DNA from: Phil1 sp963643205
GTDB taxonomy: Bacteria > Bacillota > Clostridia > Christensenellales > CAG-138
Direction: 5' to 3'
Assembly: GCA_963643205.1 (NCBI GenBank)
Contig: CAVIJJ010000003.1
Coordinates: 43,140-107,139, forward strand
Length of the DNA stretch: 64,000 nt
Shown: piece after piece, positions 1-7,744 of the stretch
How the letters are laid out: each line of letters begins with the position of its first letter
Position numbering within the stretch: the first letter of the stretch is position 1
Made by a program: the position numbers and the translations under genes
Notes under the pieces: model-generated
The model's database searches: none
Seen by the model: the letters and a program-made list of their open reading frames with translations, nothing else
What the model was told of the DNA's origin: nothing

Positions 1-90
1 CTCGTGGTAGCCGTCCTCGCGCTTTTTAAGCACGTCCAGCGTTAAATTGACCTTTGCGTAGGTCCTTATTCGGGCAAAATTACTCATCAT
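1..90 (-). CDS. ispE: 4-diphosphocytidyl-2-C-methyl-D-erythritol kinase, N-terminal fragment
   Basis: Only the first 30 codons lie in the window; the gene runs off the left edge. The translation begins MMSNFARIRTYAKVNLTLDV and continues KKRED-GYHE. The AKVNLTLDVL and DGYHE segments are the typical N-terminus of IspE, a GHMP-family kinase that phosphorylates CDP-methylerythritol in the MEP isoprenoid pathway. Two adjacent ATG codons (88-90 and 85-87) could start it. Neither has a Shine-Dalgarno sequence, and a TATAAT lies six bases upstream of the first, so the mRNA may be leaderless. Confidence 0.85.
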   Translation of the reverse strand, partial: MMSNFARIRTYAKVNLTLDVLKKREDGYHE

Positions 91-96
91 TTTTAT

Positions 97-125
97 ATTA
101 TACTATGTATTCACCAAATTTTCAC
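97..125 (-). promoter_or_regulatory. Promoter of ispE, possibly giving a leaderless mRNA
   Basis: Minus-strand TATAAT (97-102) with a weak -35 GTGAAA (120-125) at 17-bp spacing. Six bases separate the -10 from the first ATG, so the expected start of transcription falls on the start codon. Confidence 0.5.
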
Positions 126-154
126 TCGCATTGGGTCTTTTTTGGCGGTATAAT
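126..154 (+). promoter_or_regulatory. Promoter of the G5/M23 gene, possibly giving a leaderless mRNA
   Basis: TATAAT at 149-154, six bases before ATG 161. The hexamer at the expected -35 position (126-131) is poor. It abuts the ispE -35 back to back, and no ribosome-binding site lies between the -10 and the ATG. Confidence 0.45.
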
Positions 155-160
155 GCAGCT

Positions 161-1363
161 ATGGAAAAGAACATGCATGATTTTGAAGAAGATTACGTTC
201 CGGGCAAGCGCAAGCACTCGTCCCCGGTAAAGTGGATAAGCCTCGGCACGGCCGCGCTTATAGCCATAGGCATCGCGGCGGCGTGCTTTACGCGCTCTCC
301 CGAGCTTTATCCCTATGTTGAGCCTACCCCGGTGCCCACGCCCACGCCCGTGGCCACGCCCTCTCCCGAGCCTACCGAAGAGGTTCTCTCTACCCCTGCC
401 GAGGCTTTGGCGGAAACGACTCCCGCGGCGGACGGCACGGAATATATAGCCACGGCCATAATGGTTGACGGCAAGTGCATAGGCGTGCTGGCCAGCCGAG
501 AGGCGGCGGAGGAAGTGCTTGAGGAGGCCGTAAGCGCGTTTGAGCTGAAAATAAACCTGCCCGGCACTATGGATTCATACATTACAAACGAAGTTGAGCT
601 TATAAACGCGGCGGACAGCGAAGAGGCCTCCGCCATGGAAAGCGTAACGTACGAGGCAATGCTTTCCTTGCTCTCGGGTGAGGATTCCCCAATAACTGTT
701 GAAACAACGCTTAGCGAAAGGCACACGGAAATAGTTGAGCACGAAACCGAAACCGAAAAGGATTCCTCGCTTATAAAGGGAACGCGCGTTGTTGTGAACT
801 ATGGCAGCGATGGTGAAAGCCGCACCGTTGTTACAACCAAGTATGTAAACGGCGTGCAGAAGGGCGAAAGCCAAAGCGAAACATTTGAGATAAGCCAAAG
901 GGTGGACGCGCTTATACGCATCGGCACCAAAAAGGCGGATAAATACGCCGAGCCCGGCAGGAAAGAGGGCGAAAAGGGTCCCGACGCGGGCGAGCTTAGC
1001 TTTATTCGCCCAACAAAAAGCGGTAAAATCAGCCGGAATTTCGGCCAGCTTAGCGGCGTTATGCACCTGGGGCTGGACTTTGAGGCGGACGAGGGCGACG
1101 AGATTTACGCTGCTGAAGGCGGCACGGTTGTTTGCGTTATGGAGCGCGGCGGCTACGGGCTGGTGGTTGAAATAGACCACGGCAACGGTTTTCTTACCCG
1201 CTACGCCAATTTGAGCGAGGCCAAGGTTTCGCTTGGCGATACCGTTTCAAAGGGAGACACAATTGCCCTTGCGGGCAGCAGCGGAAACGCGGAGAAGAGC
1301 CTGCTGCACTTTGAGCTTAGGCAGAACGGCACGGCATACAACCCGAGATATTATTTTGAATAA
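161..1363 (+). CDS. Membrane-anchored G5 and M23-peptidase-fold protein
   Basis: A 400-residue predicted cell-envelope protein. In order: a short cytoplasmic tail; one membrane segment at about residues 25-43; a Pro/Thr-rich spacer at 53-75; a mixed region; a G5-like domain near 180-256; and a C-terminal M23 (LytM) fold near 295-398. The zinc ligands of M23 enzymes are visible as H302 and D306 (HLGLD) and H383 (LLHFEL). However, the two catalytic histidines of LytM-type enzymes are replaced: the YAHL position reads YANL (N350) and the first His of HxH is L381. This suggests a non-cleaving scaffold, as reported for some SpoIIQ-like proteins. ATG 161 was chosen over an upstream TTG at 131, because the TTG would place a TATAAT box inside the coding region. 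Confidence 0.82.
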   Translation: MEKNMHDFEEDYVPGKRKHSSPVKWISLGTAALIAIGIAAACFTRSPELYPYVEPTPVPTPTPVATPSPEPTEEVLSTPAEALAETTPAADGTEYIATAIMVDGKCIGVLASREAAEEVLEEAVSAFELKINLPGTMDSYITNEVELINAADSEEASAMESVTYEAMLSLLSGEDSPITVETTLSERHTEIVEHETETEKDSSLIKGTRVVVNYGSDGESRTVVTTKYVNGVQKGESQSETFEISQRVDALIRIGTKKADKYAEPGRKEGEKGPDAGELSFIRPTKSGKISRNFGQLSGVMHLGLDFEADEGDEIYAAEGGTVVCVMERGGYGLVVEIDHGNGFLTRYANLSEAKVSLGDTVSKGDTIALAGSSGNAEKSLLHFELRQNGTAYNPRYYFE

Positions 1364-1385
1364 GCATTAAAAAGCAATCAAACTG

Positions 1386-1425
1386 AAAGAGGTACTCCGC
1401 TTCCTTGCGGGGTACCTCTTTGATT
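1386..1425. terminator. Bidirectional terminator
   Basis: A 15-bp stem (1386-1400 with 1407-1421, one G-T pair) and a six-base loop. It is flanked by A-rich and T-rich tracts that suit both converging genes. Confidence 0.8.
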
Positions 1426-1426
1426 C

Positions 1427-2599
1427 TTATGCTGAAAAAGAGCCTCGGCCAACAACTTCCAAAAAATCGGCCGCTTCATCTACTCCTCCGCACAAACGAA
1501 AACTGTCGGATATTTTTGCCGCGTTCTCTTTATAAGTTTGCTCATACAGAACGCTTTTCAGAGATTGCAGAATATCTTCGCGCGAGATTGATTTTAACCG
1601 CATGCCCGCGCCGAGCTCTTCCGCCCTTCTCGCTACCGCTCCCTGCTCCGGAGTTTGCGGAAACAGGACAAGCGGAACCTTATAATATAATCCTTCGGAA
1701 ACGGAATTCATGCCGCAGTGCGTAACAAACGCATCGGCGATGGACAGCACCGCCATTTGATCGACGGACTCATAAAGCTGAATATTGCTCGGCAAATTAT
1801 CAAAATGCTCTGCGTTTGTCCCCATTGAGATAATAATCTGCCAATCCGTCTCTCCCAGCGCGCGAACGCAGTTTCGGTAGAATTCTTTATTTTGGTTCAC
1901 GGTTCCCATGGAAATGTACACCGTTTTCTCCGCCGTCTTAACAAACGGTTCTTGTATGGGACGAATGGAAGGCCCTATAAAATGATATCTCTCGGAAAAT
2001 GTTTCGGCGCAAGGCTGGAAGTACCTTGATGTATACACGATAGTGTCGGTATCGTTGTCATTTTGAACAATGTCCAGCAGGCCTTTCACAGGATAGCCGT
2101 TGTCCCGTAAACGCTGAATCTGCCGGTTTATTTTGGGCATCGCAAACAGCATTTTGGCAATGTCCAAGGGTGACTCCTTCATGTATTTCGCCGAATAGCG
2201 GTTGAACGCGAATGTTGTTGTGGATGAAACATAGGGAATCCCATGCTTCATTGCCGCCAGCTTCCCCCAATAAGCCACGGAATCCGATACGATAACATCC
2301 GGCTTGATTTCATTGATTTTTTTCGATGTCATTTCATCCAGCGCGAGTGTGGAGGATACAAGAAGCTCCGTAGCAAAAGCTTTATCCTTTCCAACCCTGT
2401 CCGCGTTTCCCTTGTCCTCCATTGCAAGGTCATATCCATCGCAGCCGATGAACACGGCACCGGCCTGTTCAATCTTTTCCCTAAACATTTCAAAGGAAAA
2501 ATAGAACACCTGATGCCCTGCACCAGTCAGTTTCTTTACCACGCCAAGTGTTGGATTTGTGTGTCCGTGTGCAGGAATACAGAACCAAGCAATTCTCAT
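1427..2599 (-). CDS. MGT-family UDP-glycosyltransferase
   Basis: A 390-residue GT1-fold glycosyltransferase of the macrolide-glycosyltransferase type (YjiC-like). It would transfer a sugar from a nucleotide sugar to a small hydrophobic acceptor in the cytoplasm. The N-terminus has the family's PAHGHTNPTLG motif. The C-terminal half carries the donor-binding signature THCGMNSVSEGLYYKVPLV followed by FPQTPEQ. Length is usual. It overlaps the upstream abrB-like gene by the ATGA of stop and start and has a GGAG ten bases before the ATG, so the two are co-transcribed and probably coupled. Codon choice (ATT/ATC rather than ATA) and lower GC differ from the neighbours, suggesting acquisition. The substrate is unknown; drug or macrolide modification is possible but unproven. 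Confidence 0.88.
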   Translation of the reverse strand: MRIAWFCIPAHGHTNPTLGVVKKLTGAGHQVFYFSFEMFREKIEQAGAVFIGCDGYDLAMEDKGNADRVGKDKAFATELLVSSTLALDEMTSKKINEIKPDVIVSDSVAYWGKLAAMKHGIPYVSSTTTFAFNRYSAKYMKESPLDIAKMLFAMPKINRQIQRLRDNGYPVKGLLDIVQNDNDTDTIVYTSRYFQPCAETFSERYHFIGPSIRPIQEPFVKTAEKTVYISMGTVNQNKEFYRNCVRALGETDWQIIISMGTNAEHFDNLPSNIQLYESVDQMAVLSIADAFVTHCGMNSVSEGLYYKVPLVLFPQTPEQGAVARRAEELGAGMRLKSISREDILQSLKSVLYEQTYKENAAKISDSFRLCGGVDEAADFLEVVGRGSFSA

Positions 2600-2817
2600 A
2601 GGCTTTTGTCTCCGTCCTTTTCATTAAAGGCTGCCGCAAATAAATCGGAAAATGCCCCCTTCGGCGGTATGGCAATTCCGCGCTGATCATCGCCGAGAAT
2701 AAGCAATGTATCCCCGGGTTTGATTCCGAAGATATCACGAGCTTGTTTCGGTATTACAATCTGCCCTTTTTCACCTACAGTGGCAGTCCAGGCATATTTC
2801 CCTTTCGGTGCTGACAT
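2596..2817 (-). CDS. AbrB/SpoVT-family swapped-hairpin DNA-binding regulator
   Basis: A 73-residue transcription regulator. The N-terminal half is a classic AbrB swapped-hairpin domain: VGEKGQIVIPKQARDIFGI followed by KPGDTLLILGDD. The short acidic C-terminus has no recognised domain. Length is normal for SpoVT/AbrB-type regulators. The start has a good site, AGGTG four bases before ATG. It is the first gene of a two-gene operon with the glycosyltransferase. The promoter is overlapped by a 29-bp palindrome, so autoregulation is a reasonable inference. Antitoxin (MazE-like) function was considered, but no toxin gene is adjacent. Confidence 0.85.
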   Translation of the reverse strand: MSAPKGKYAWTATVGEKGQIVIPKQARDIFGIKPGDTLLILGDDQRGIAIPPKGAFSDLFAAAFNEKDGDKSL

Positions 2818-2830
2818 GTTTTCACCTCAT

Positions 2831-2859
2831 AAGTATGATTTGTATTACAAATTATACTT
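2831..2859. promoter_or_regulatory. 29-bp palindromic operator
   Basis: A palindrome centred on base 2845: AAGTAT at 2831-2836, ATTTGTA at 2838-2844, TACAAAT at 2846-2852 and ATACTT at 2854-2859. All 26 arm bases match; only 2837/2853 and the centre do not. It covers the -10 box of the operon promoter, a typical repressor position. The regulator encoded just downstream is the obvious candidate to bind it. Confidence 0.75.
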
Positions 2860-2879
2860 ACGAGCGGTTCGGTTGTCAA
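2851..2879 (-). promoter_or_regulatory. Consensus sigma-A promoter of the AbrB/glycosyltransferase operon
   Basis: Minus strand TTGACA (2874-2879), 17 bp, TATAAT (2851-2856): both hexamers match consensus exactly. The transcription start is expected near 2844, inside the palindrome. Confidence 0.85.
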
Positions 2880-2953
2880 TATGGGACACTGTACCCTATA
2901 CAAAAACTTTCTTAAATGGCCGCGTCTAAATCCCGTCGGCTTTTTATTAAACG

Positions 2954-2988
2954 AAAAACCGCCCCGCGGAGTTTAATCCGCCGGGCGG
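2954..2988 (-). terminator. Terminator of the glmS-mal operon
   Basis: A 12-bp GC-rich stem with one mismatch (2977-2988 with 2959-2970) and loop GTTTAA, followed on the minus strand by a T-run at 2954-2958. It lies 3' of mal. Confidence 0.85.
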
Positions 2989-3021
2989 CTTTATTACAAG
3001 GGGGATAATATATCGCTCTGA

Positions 3022-4281
3022 TTATTTGTTCAGGGCCTTTTTGGCCTTGCGCATGGCAAGTATACGGTTCATCTCGTTGTAAACGATCATGTAACCCTCG
3101 TCAACACCCATACCGGGCTTTGCCAGAATCTGCACGGGCTTGGTGGCCATGGCGCAGTTTACGCAAACCTGGGCGCTGCGGTCGGTTTCGTTGCAGGTAC
3201 CGCCCTGATAGGCGCCGATGCCTTTTTCCTTGCAGTAAAGAACGGCCTCGATGGTGTTGTTGATGCCGCCAAGGTCAGGGGTTTTAATCTGAACCATGTG
3301 ACCGGCCTTATTGTCGGCAAACAGCTTTATATCCTCAAGGGTGTTGCACCACTCGTCGGCAACCAGCTCCACGTTGATGCCGCGCTTGTCCAGTTCCTTG
3401 GTAAGGCCGGCAAGGGCGACCAGCTGGGTTTCACGGTCGCAGTCGCAGTCCATGGGGCCTTCAATGCGAAGGTGGAAGGGCTTGGCGATCTCTTCAAGCT
3501 TGGCGATGTAGTCGGCCATAGCCTCGTAGTTATTGTTGCCGAAGGCGGCGCCGATGGTGCCGTATACGTCAATATGCATAATGGGCATGTAGTTGGGATC
3601 GGTGCGGTTGTTCAGAATGCGATCGCGCAGCCAGCCAACGTACTCGGCAAGCTTCTCGCCGTTACGGCCAAGCTTGGTGTCCACGTTGTTTATAAGGGCA
3701 TGGGGCAGAACCTGGGCGCCCTTTATGATCATCTTGTCGGCGTTGTCATAGCGATCGTCGCCGGACTGGGTGAATATGGGGATGGGCTCCTCGGATACGG
3801 TGCAGCCGTACTCATCCGCGACAACCTCGCACATAAGGCGGCCGGTAGCCTTGGCAACGGCATCCAGTATAGCCTGGGATACGCCGTAGCGGATAGCGGT
3901 GTGCAGGCGCTTGCCGTTTACCTGAATGGCCTCCATCATCTTGCACAGGCCGCGGAAGTCATCGGCTTCCTTGCCCACAAGCTCGGGCTTGATGTACTTA
4001 TCGATAATGGGGATAAAGTCCTTTGCAAGGAACAGGGGATCACGTCCGCCGGCACCGGAGTACTGAACGGCAGCGCAATCACCAAAGGCGATCTGGCCAT
4101 CCTCAAGAACGATCATAACGGAGATGGACTCACCGGCCTGACGCACGGAAGTGAAGCCCTCGGTAACAGGCTCGCCTACATAGAATACGCCGTCATGACC
4201 GGCGCCCTTCTTAATGGCCCTCTGGTCATCGAAATAAAAACCGGTACGACCCGCGGAGCAAACAACGTCAACAATTTTCAT
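3022..4281 (-). CDS. mal: Methylaspartate ammonia-lyase
   Basis: A 419-residue enolase-superfamily enzyme (EC 4.3.1.2) that removes ammonia from (2S,3S)-3-methylaspartate to give mesaconate, the second step of the methylaspartate pathway. By known numbering of the Clostridium tetanomorphum enzyme, the catalytic pair is present: H194 (LPHAL) and K333 in QIKTPDLGG (K331 there). The metal ligands appear as D238, E274 and D309. Length is close to the usual 413. It is the last gene of the operon, 31 bases after glmE, with GGGAGG nine bases before ATG, and is followed by a strong terminator. Nothing looks degraded. Confidence 0.97.
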   Translation of the reverse strand: MKIVDVVCSAGRTGFYFDDQRAIKKGAGHDGVFYVGEPVTEGFTSVRQAGESISVMIVLEDGQIAFGDCAAVQYSGAGGRDPLFLAKDFIPIIDKYIKPELVGKEADDFRGLCKMMEAIQVNGKRLHTAIRYGVSQAILDAVAKATGRLMCEVVADEYGCTVSEEPIPIFTQSGDDRYDNADKMIIKGAQVLPHALINNVDTKLGRNGEKLAEYVGWLRDRILNNRTDPNYMPIMHIDVYGTIGAAFGNNNYEAMADYIAKLEEIAKPFHLRIEGPMDCDCDRETQLVALAGLTKELDKRGINVELVADEWCNTLEDIKLFADNKAGHMVQIKTPDLGGINNTIEAVLYCKEKGIGAYQGGTCNETDRSAQVCVNCAMATKPVQILAKPGMGVDEGYMIVYNEMNRILAMRKAKKALNK

Positions 4282-4312
4282 AATCTGTAACCTCCCAATT
4301 TAGTTTTCAAAA

Positions 4313-5764
4313 TTAATACCTGGGGCGGCCAACAAGGCGGCCCTTGCCTATGGCGTAAACGTCGTCAATAACCATCTGGAACGTGGCGTCACGCTTTTCG
4401 GCCTTGGCGCGCTCGTTTATCTTGGCGGCGTGGAACTCCTTAAGTTCCTTGGTGAAGGGCAGATTGCCCATGTTCAGTATGCGCACGGCGCCGTCGTTAT
4501 CGCGGCAGGGGAGCATAAGGCCGGCATTGGCGCGGCAGGGAGCAAAGGGAACGTCCAGCGCGCCGGACTCTACGCCGCGGCAAACGCCTATGGCTATATC
4601 GCCCTGGCCCAGCTCAAAGCACTTATCAACAATGCACCTGGTCTCCTCGCGGATAATCTCAATTTCCTTATCAAGGCGGGAATCCATAAACACCTGATCG
4701 GTCATCATGTTAACAACCTGCTTGGTGCAGCGCAGGCCCTCGGCATTGGCTTCCATGGTGGGGATACCCACGGCCTCGTGGGGGCTCTTTACTATAACCT
4801 TGGTGGCCTTGGACAGAGCGGCTATCATGCTGCCGGACGCGATAACGCCGAAAGCCTTCGCCTCGTCCGCGGGGAAACCGCCCATCCACTGGTGCAGAAC
4901 GGTGGTAACCACAACGTCCTTATGGCCGTACTTTTCAAGATATTCATCGGTCTGCTGCTCAAGGGCGCGAATGGCCGCTATATCCTGAACCAGATTGCCG
5001 CACTGGCCGTAGCCTACGGTTATGTTCTTTACGCCCTGCTCTGCCGCAAGAAGCGCCTCTATAATGGCAACGGCGTTGGAAATGCAGGGGGGAACCAGAG
5101 TGCCGGTCAAAGGACCGTAGGGCTCACGGTTTATGGAAACACCCATTTCCTCATAAAGGCCGGTAAGGCGGTCAACATACTGCCAATCCTTTATGGTGCG
5201 CTCCATGGGGATATTCTTGCAATAAGGCAGGTTGTAGGAAATGCCGCCGCCCTCGTAGCTGGTGAAACCGCCGGCATAGGCAATTTCGGTAAGAAGGCGC
5301 GCGTCGGGGGTGCCGTGGCGAACCTGCAGCGGAGTATTTACGCTTTCAACAACGCGGCGGCAATTGGCAACGCCGTGGTTAACCGCCGGGAAGCCATTGA
5401 GCATGGCGCGGCCAAGCCTGATGGACTCGGCTATGCCGTTCTCCGCCTCTTCGTAGCGGTTCTGGCGGGTGTAGCTGTCTATAGTGGTGGGCAGAAGATC
5501 CGCCTCGCCCTTATCCTGCAGATACTGCATCAGCTTAATGTGCTCCTCTATTACGGGCACGCCCGCGCGGGGCTGTACCAGCGTATGGTGAGTTGCCTTG
5601 GCCGCGATAAGCTTCTTTGAGAAGATGCGGCTTTCGGGCATGGATTTATGGTAGTCTACCGCCTCCTGCAGGTCTACGTCCTTACCGGTGGGCCACTGGG
5701 TCAGGACCTCTTTGCGGAGTCTGGCAAATTCATCATCAGGAATTCTCTTGTTTTGAATGTCCAT
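4313..5764 (-). CDS. glmE: Glutamate mutase (methylaspartate mutase) subunit E
   Basis: A 483-residue large subunit of coenzyme-B12-dependent glutamate mutase (EC 5.4.99.1), which rearranges L-glutamate to (2S,3S)-3-methylaspartate. The sequence follows the clostridial GlmE family end to end, for example QWPTGKDVDLQEAVDY near the start, RHGTPDARLL, EGGGISYNLPY, NREPYGPLTGTLVPP and GKGRLVGRP at the C-terminus. The ATG at 5764 was chosen over a TTG nine bases upstream. It sits ten bases after AAGGAG, whereas the TTG would be only one base from it, and it gives exactly the family's usual 483 residues. The start overlaps the end of glmL by 29 bases, so the two are probably translationally coupled. 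Confidence 0.96.
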   Translation of the reverse strand: MDIQNKRIPDDEFARLRKEVLTQWPTGKDVDLQEAVDYHKSMPESRIFSKKLIAAKATHHTLVQPRAGVPVIEEHIKLMQYLQDKGEADLLPTTIDSYTRQNRYEEAENGIAESIRLGRAMLNGFPAVNHGVANCRRVVESVNTPLQVRHGTPDARLLTEIAYAGGFTSYEGGGISYNLPYCKNIPMERTIKDWQYVDRLTGLYEEMGVSINREPYGPLTGTLVPPCISNAVAIIEALLAAEQGVKNITVGYGQCGNLVQDIAAIRALEQQTDEYLEKYGHKDVVVTTVLHQWMGGFPADEAKAFGVIASGSMIAALSKATKVIVKSPHEAVGIPTMEANAEGLRCTKQVVNMMTDQVFMDSRLDKEIEIIREETRCIVDKCFELGQGDIAIGVCRGVESGALDVPFAPCRANAGLMLPCRDNDGAVRILNMGNLPFTKELKEFHAAKINERAKAEKRDATFQMVIDDVYAIGKGRLVGRPRY

Positions 5765-7139
5765 TATATTCAAGCTCCTTTTTCATAATTCTAAGTGCTG
5801 TCTGGGGGTAATGGGTTGAAAGCAAGCCCATCGCGGCCAGTATGTATTTTCTGTCAACCCAGATGTCCGCCTCTTTGGGGCGCAATGATTCGGGCTGCTG
5901 TATGCTGTAAAGGGCATGGGAAGCGATTTCGGCCGTGCGCTTGGTGTGTATCAGGCTGCCGCCGGTTACTATAATCTGCTTTACCCTGGTCAGGTCCTTT
6001 CCGGCCTGAACAAAGGTTTGCCCCATCATGGTGTATGTTTCCTCTATCGTTCCGGCGTGGCGGGATACGGCCACCTCAATGGCCAAAGACGCAAGGGCAA
6101 AATCCAGCGCTTCAAGCTCCTTATCGTCGCCCGGAACAATGTCCGTATGGGTTCCCAGGTAATCCACAAGCTCGCTGACGCGCTCGGGAGTAAGGCCCGA
6201 AAGCCTGCTCACCCTGTCCAGTCCCGCGGCGTCCACTATTCCGTGGATGCTGTAGCGCATGCCTATGTCGCCCTCTACGGTGCGCTTTGAGAAGGGTTCG
6301 GGCAGGCCCTTATAAACGGTGTTCATGTGCTCCGGCATGCCGTCGGCTATGGAGTACACGTCCGTGGTGGCGCCGCCTACGTCAACCGCTACCAAATCGC
6401 CTATGCCTATTTCGCCTTCACAGCCCTGGCTTAAAAGGTTCATTGCCTGAAGCACGGCCGAGGGAGTAGGCATCATAATATCGGAAAGCAGGGACGCGGC
6501 CTGAGTCAGGCCCTTTGCCTGCACTATCCTGCGCAGGAATATATCCCTTATCTGCTTCTGCGTGGCCTCTATGCGCAGCACACCGAACTTAGGCATAACG
6601 TTTTCGCAGATGTAAACCTCGCACCCGTCCAGTATGCGCCGGCATTCTCTTGCCGCCGTGCGGTTGCCCGCTATTACTATCGGGAACGACGGCTTGATGG
6701 AGGCAAGCATTTTGGCGTTGTGCAGTATGCACTCGGTGTTGCCGCCGTCCGTGCCGCCAACCAGCAGGAATATGTCCGGCCTGGCCCGCTGAATATCCTC
6801 CAGGTCATCTTCGGTCAGCTGAAACGAGTATACCTGAATCACTTTCGCTCCCGCGCCCAGGCTCGCGAGCTTCGCGGCCTCGCTGGTCAGCTCCGGCACA
6901 AGGCCGCTTGTGATCATTCTCAGGCCGCCCGCGGCCGAAGAGCAGGCATAGGTTTCCGTAAAGTCCAGTTTTCCGCAGACCGCCTCAAGCTCGGCAAGGC
7001 CTTTATGCAGACCGTCATTGATATCGGTCTGTACTGTTGTATACGCCGCGGCTGTGCCGAGGAGCTCCTCCCCTTCCACGTCAACGGCGGTAAGTTTTGT
7101 GTAAGTACTTCCGAAATCGATGAGTAAAACCGGTTTCAC
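5736..7139 (-). CDS. glmL: GlmL/MutL, ASKHA-fold ATPase associated with glutamate mutase
   Basis: A 467-residue protein of the MutL/GlmL family, which lies between the two glutamate mutase subunit genes in clostridia. It has the actin/Hsp70-type ATPase signatures: phosphate-1 motif LIDFGSTYTK at residues 5-14 and a second glycine-rich motif VAVDVGGATTDVYS. GlmL is thought to act as a reactivating factor that removes damaged cobalamin from the mutase; that role is inferred from the family. Translation starts with GTG, seven bases after glmS. An AAGGA about eleven bases upstream and family alignment of the LIDFG motif support this start. Confidence 0.92.
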   Translation of the reverse strand: MKPVLLIDFGSTYTKLTAVDVEGEELLGTAAAYTTVQTDINDGLHKGLAELEAVCGKLDFTETYACSSAAGGLRMITSGLVPELTSEAAKLASLGAGAKVIQVYSFQLTEDDLEDIQRARPDIFLLVGGTDGGNTECILHNAKMLASIKPSFPIVIAGNRTAARECRRILDGCEVYICENVMPKFGVLRIEATQKQIRDIFLRRIVQAKGLTQAASLLSDIMMPTPSAVLQAMNLLSQGCEGEIGIGDLVAVDVGGATTDVYSIADGMPEHMNTVYKGLPEPFSKRTVEGDIGMRYSIHGIVDAAGLDRVSRLSGLTPERVSELVDYLGTHTDIVPGDDKELEALDFALASLAIEVAVSRHAGTIEETYTMMGQTFVQAGKDLTRVKQIIVTGGSLIHTKRTAEIASHALYSIQQPESLRPKEADIWVDRKYILAAMGLLSTHYPQTALRIMKKELEYNGHSKQENS

Positions 7140-7146
7140 TGTATTT

Positions 7147-7629
7147 TCATCCTTCCATGTGCAGCAGTTCTTTAAGAGCCGCTATAGTGGTTTCGGGAGT
7201 GGTTCCCGGGGGGAACGCGCGGTCAAAGCCCATGGCCTTAAAGCGCTTTTCCACTTCCTCAAAGGGCTGCTTGCCTATAACGATGTTTCCGCCAACCACG
7301 AGGGGAATACCCTTAAGGCCGGCTTCGTCGCACTTTTCGCGCATACCCTGGCAGTCAAGCTCTCCCTGTCCGTACAGAGAGGAAATAACGATGGCATCGG
7401 CATTGGACTCGATGGCGGCGGCAATGTACTCTTCCTGAGATACCATAACGCCAAGATTGACCACATCAAAGCCCGCCTCTGTGAAAGCGTGGTACAGGAT
7501 TTTGTTGCCCACGGCATGAACATCCGCACCGATTACGCCGATCACCAGAACCTTTTTCTTTTCCTGCGTTTCACCGCATGTGGTGACTTCTTTGTTTTCC
7601 ATGTTCCTCATGTTCTCCATGTTCTTCAT
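7147..7629 (-). CDS. glmS: Glutamate mutase subunit S, cobalamin-binding
   Basis: The small B12-binding subunit of glutamate mutase. The Rossmann-type cobalamin domain has the DxHxxG motif D36-V-H38-A-V-G41, in which the histidine replaces dimethylbenzimidazole as lower cobalt ligand. A VISSLYGQGE segment and VVGGNIV complete the fold. The 160-residue frame is about 20 longer than usual (137 in C. tetanomorphum). The extra N-terminus, MKNMENMRNMENKE, is encoded by a 9-bp tandem repeat offering ATGs at 7629, 7620, 7611 and 7602. No site has a clear Shine-Dalgarno, so the exact start is uncertain. First gene of the glmS-glmL-glmE-mal operon. The name glmS is also used elsewhere for glucosamine-6-phosphate synthase, which this is not. 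Confidence 0.95.
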   Translation of the reverse strand: MKNMENMRNMENKEVTTCGETQEKKKVLVIGVIGADVHAVGNKILYHAFTEAGFDVVNLGVMVSQEEYIAAAIESNADAIVISSLYGQGELDCQGMREKCDEAGLKGIPLVVGGNIVIGKQPFEEVEKRFKAMGFDRAFPPGTTPETTIAALKELLHMEG

Positions 7630-7654
7630 GATTTCGTAGTCTCAACGCATTTAA

Positions 7655-7679
7655 GCCCCGAAAACAAGCTTTTTCGGGC
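7655..7679 (-). other. Stem-loop in the glmS leader
   Basis: An 8-bp perfect stem (7657-7664 with 7671-7678) and six-base loop in the 5' untranslated region, about 25 bases before the first ATG. No T-run follows it, so it is not an intrinsic terminator. It may affect translation or mRNA stability. Confidence 0.5.
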
Positions 7680-7720
7680 GGCAGGCAAGTCATCAGCACC
7701 TTCTCCGCCAGCTTAATGTA

Positions 7721-7744
7721 TTGTTCTATATCTATATACTACAA
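7721..7744. promoter_or_regulatory. Imperfect 24-bp palindrome at the glmS promoter, candidate GntR operator
   Basis: TTGT-N2-TATAT-N2-TATAT-N2-ACAA: 9 of 12 half-site bases are symmetric. It overlaps the -10 box and the transcription start. The gntR gene is immediately upstream in the same direction, making its product the likely ligand. Confidence 0.45.

Noticed and set aside
131..160. TTG start ten codons upstream for the G5/M23 gene
   Set aside because: It would bury a TATAAT box in the coding region and lacks a ribosome site. The ATG at 161 gives a standard short cytoplasmic N-terminus.
300..390. Short repeats of CCCACG and similar units in the G5/M23 gene, and the PEPTPE-type stretch in capA
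   Set aside because: These are ordinary Pro/Thr-rich spacer segments of exported proteins, not DNA repeats with independent meaning.
2596..2817. MazE-type antitoxin of a toxin-antitoxin pair
   Set aside because: The partner gene is a 390-residue glycosyltransferase, not a small toxin, and no RNase-like frame is nearby.
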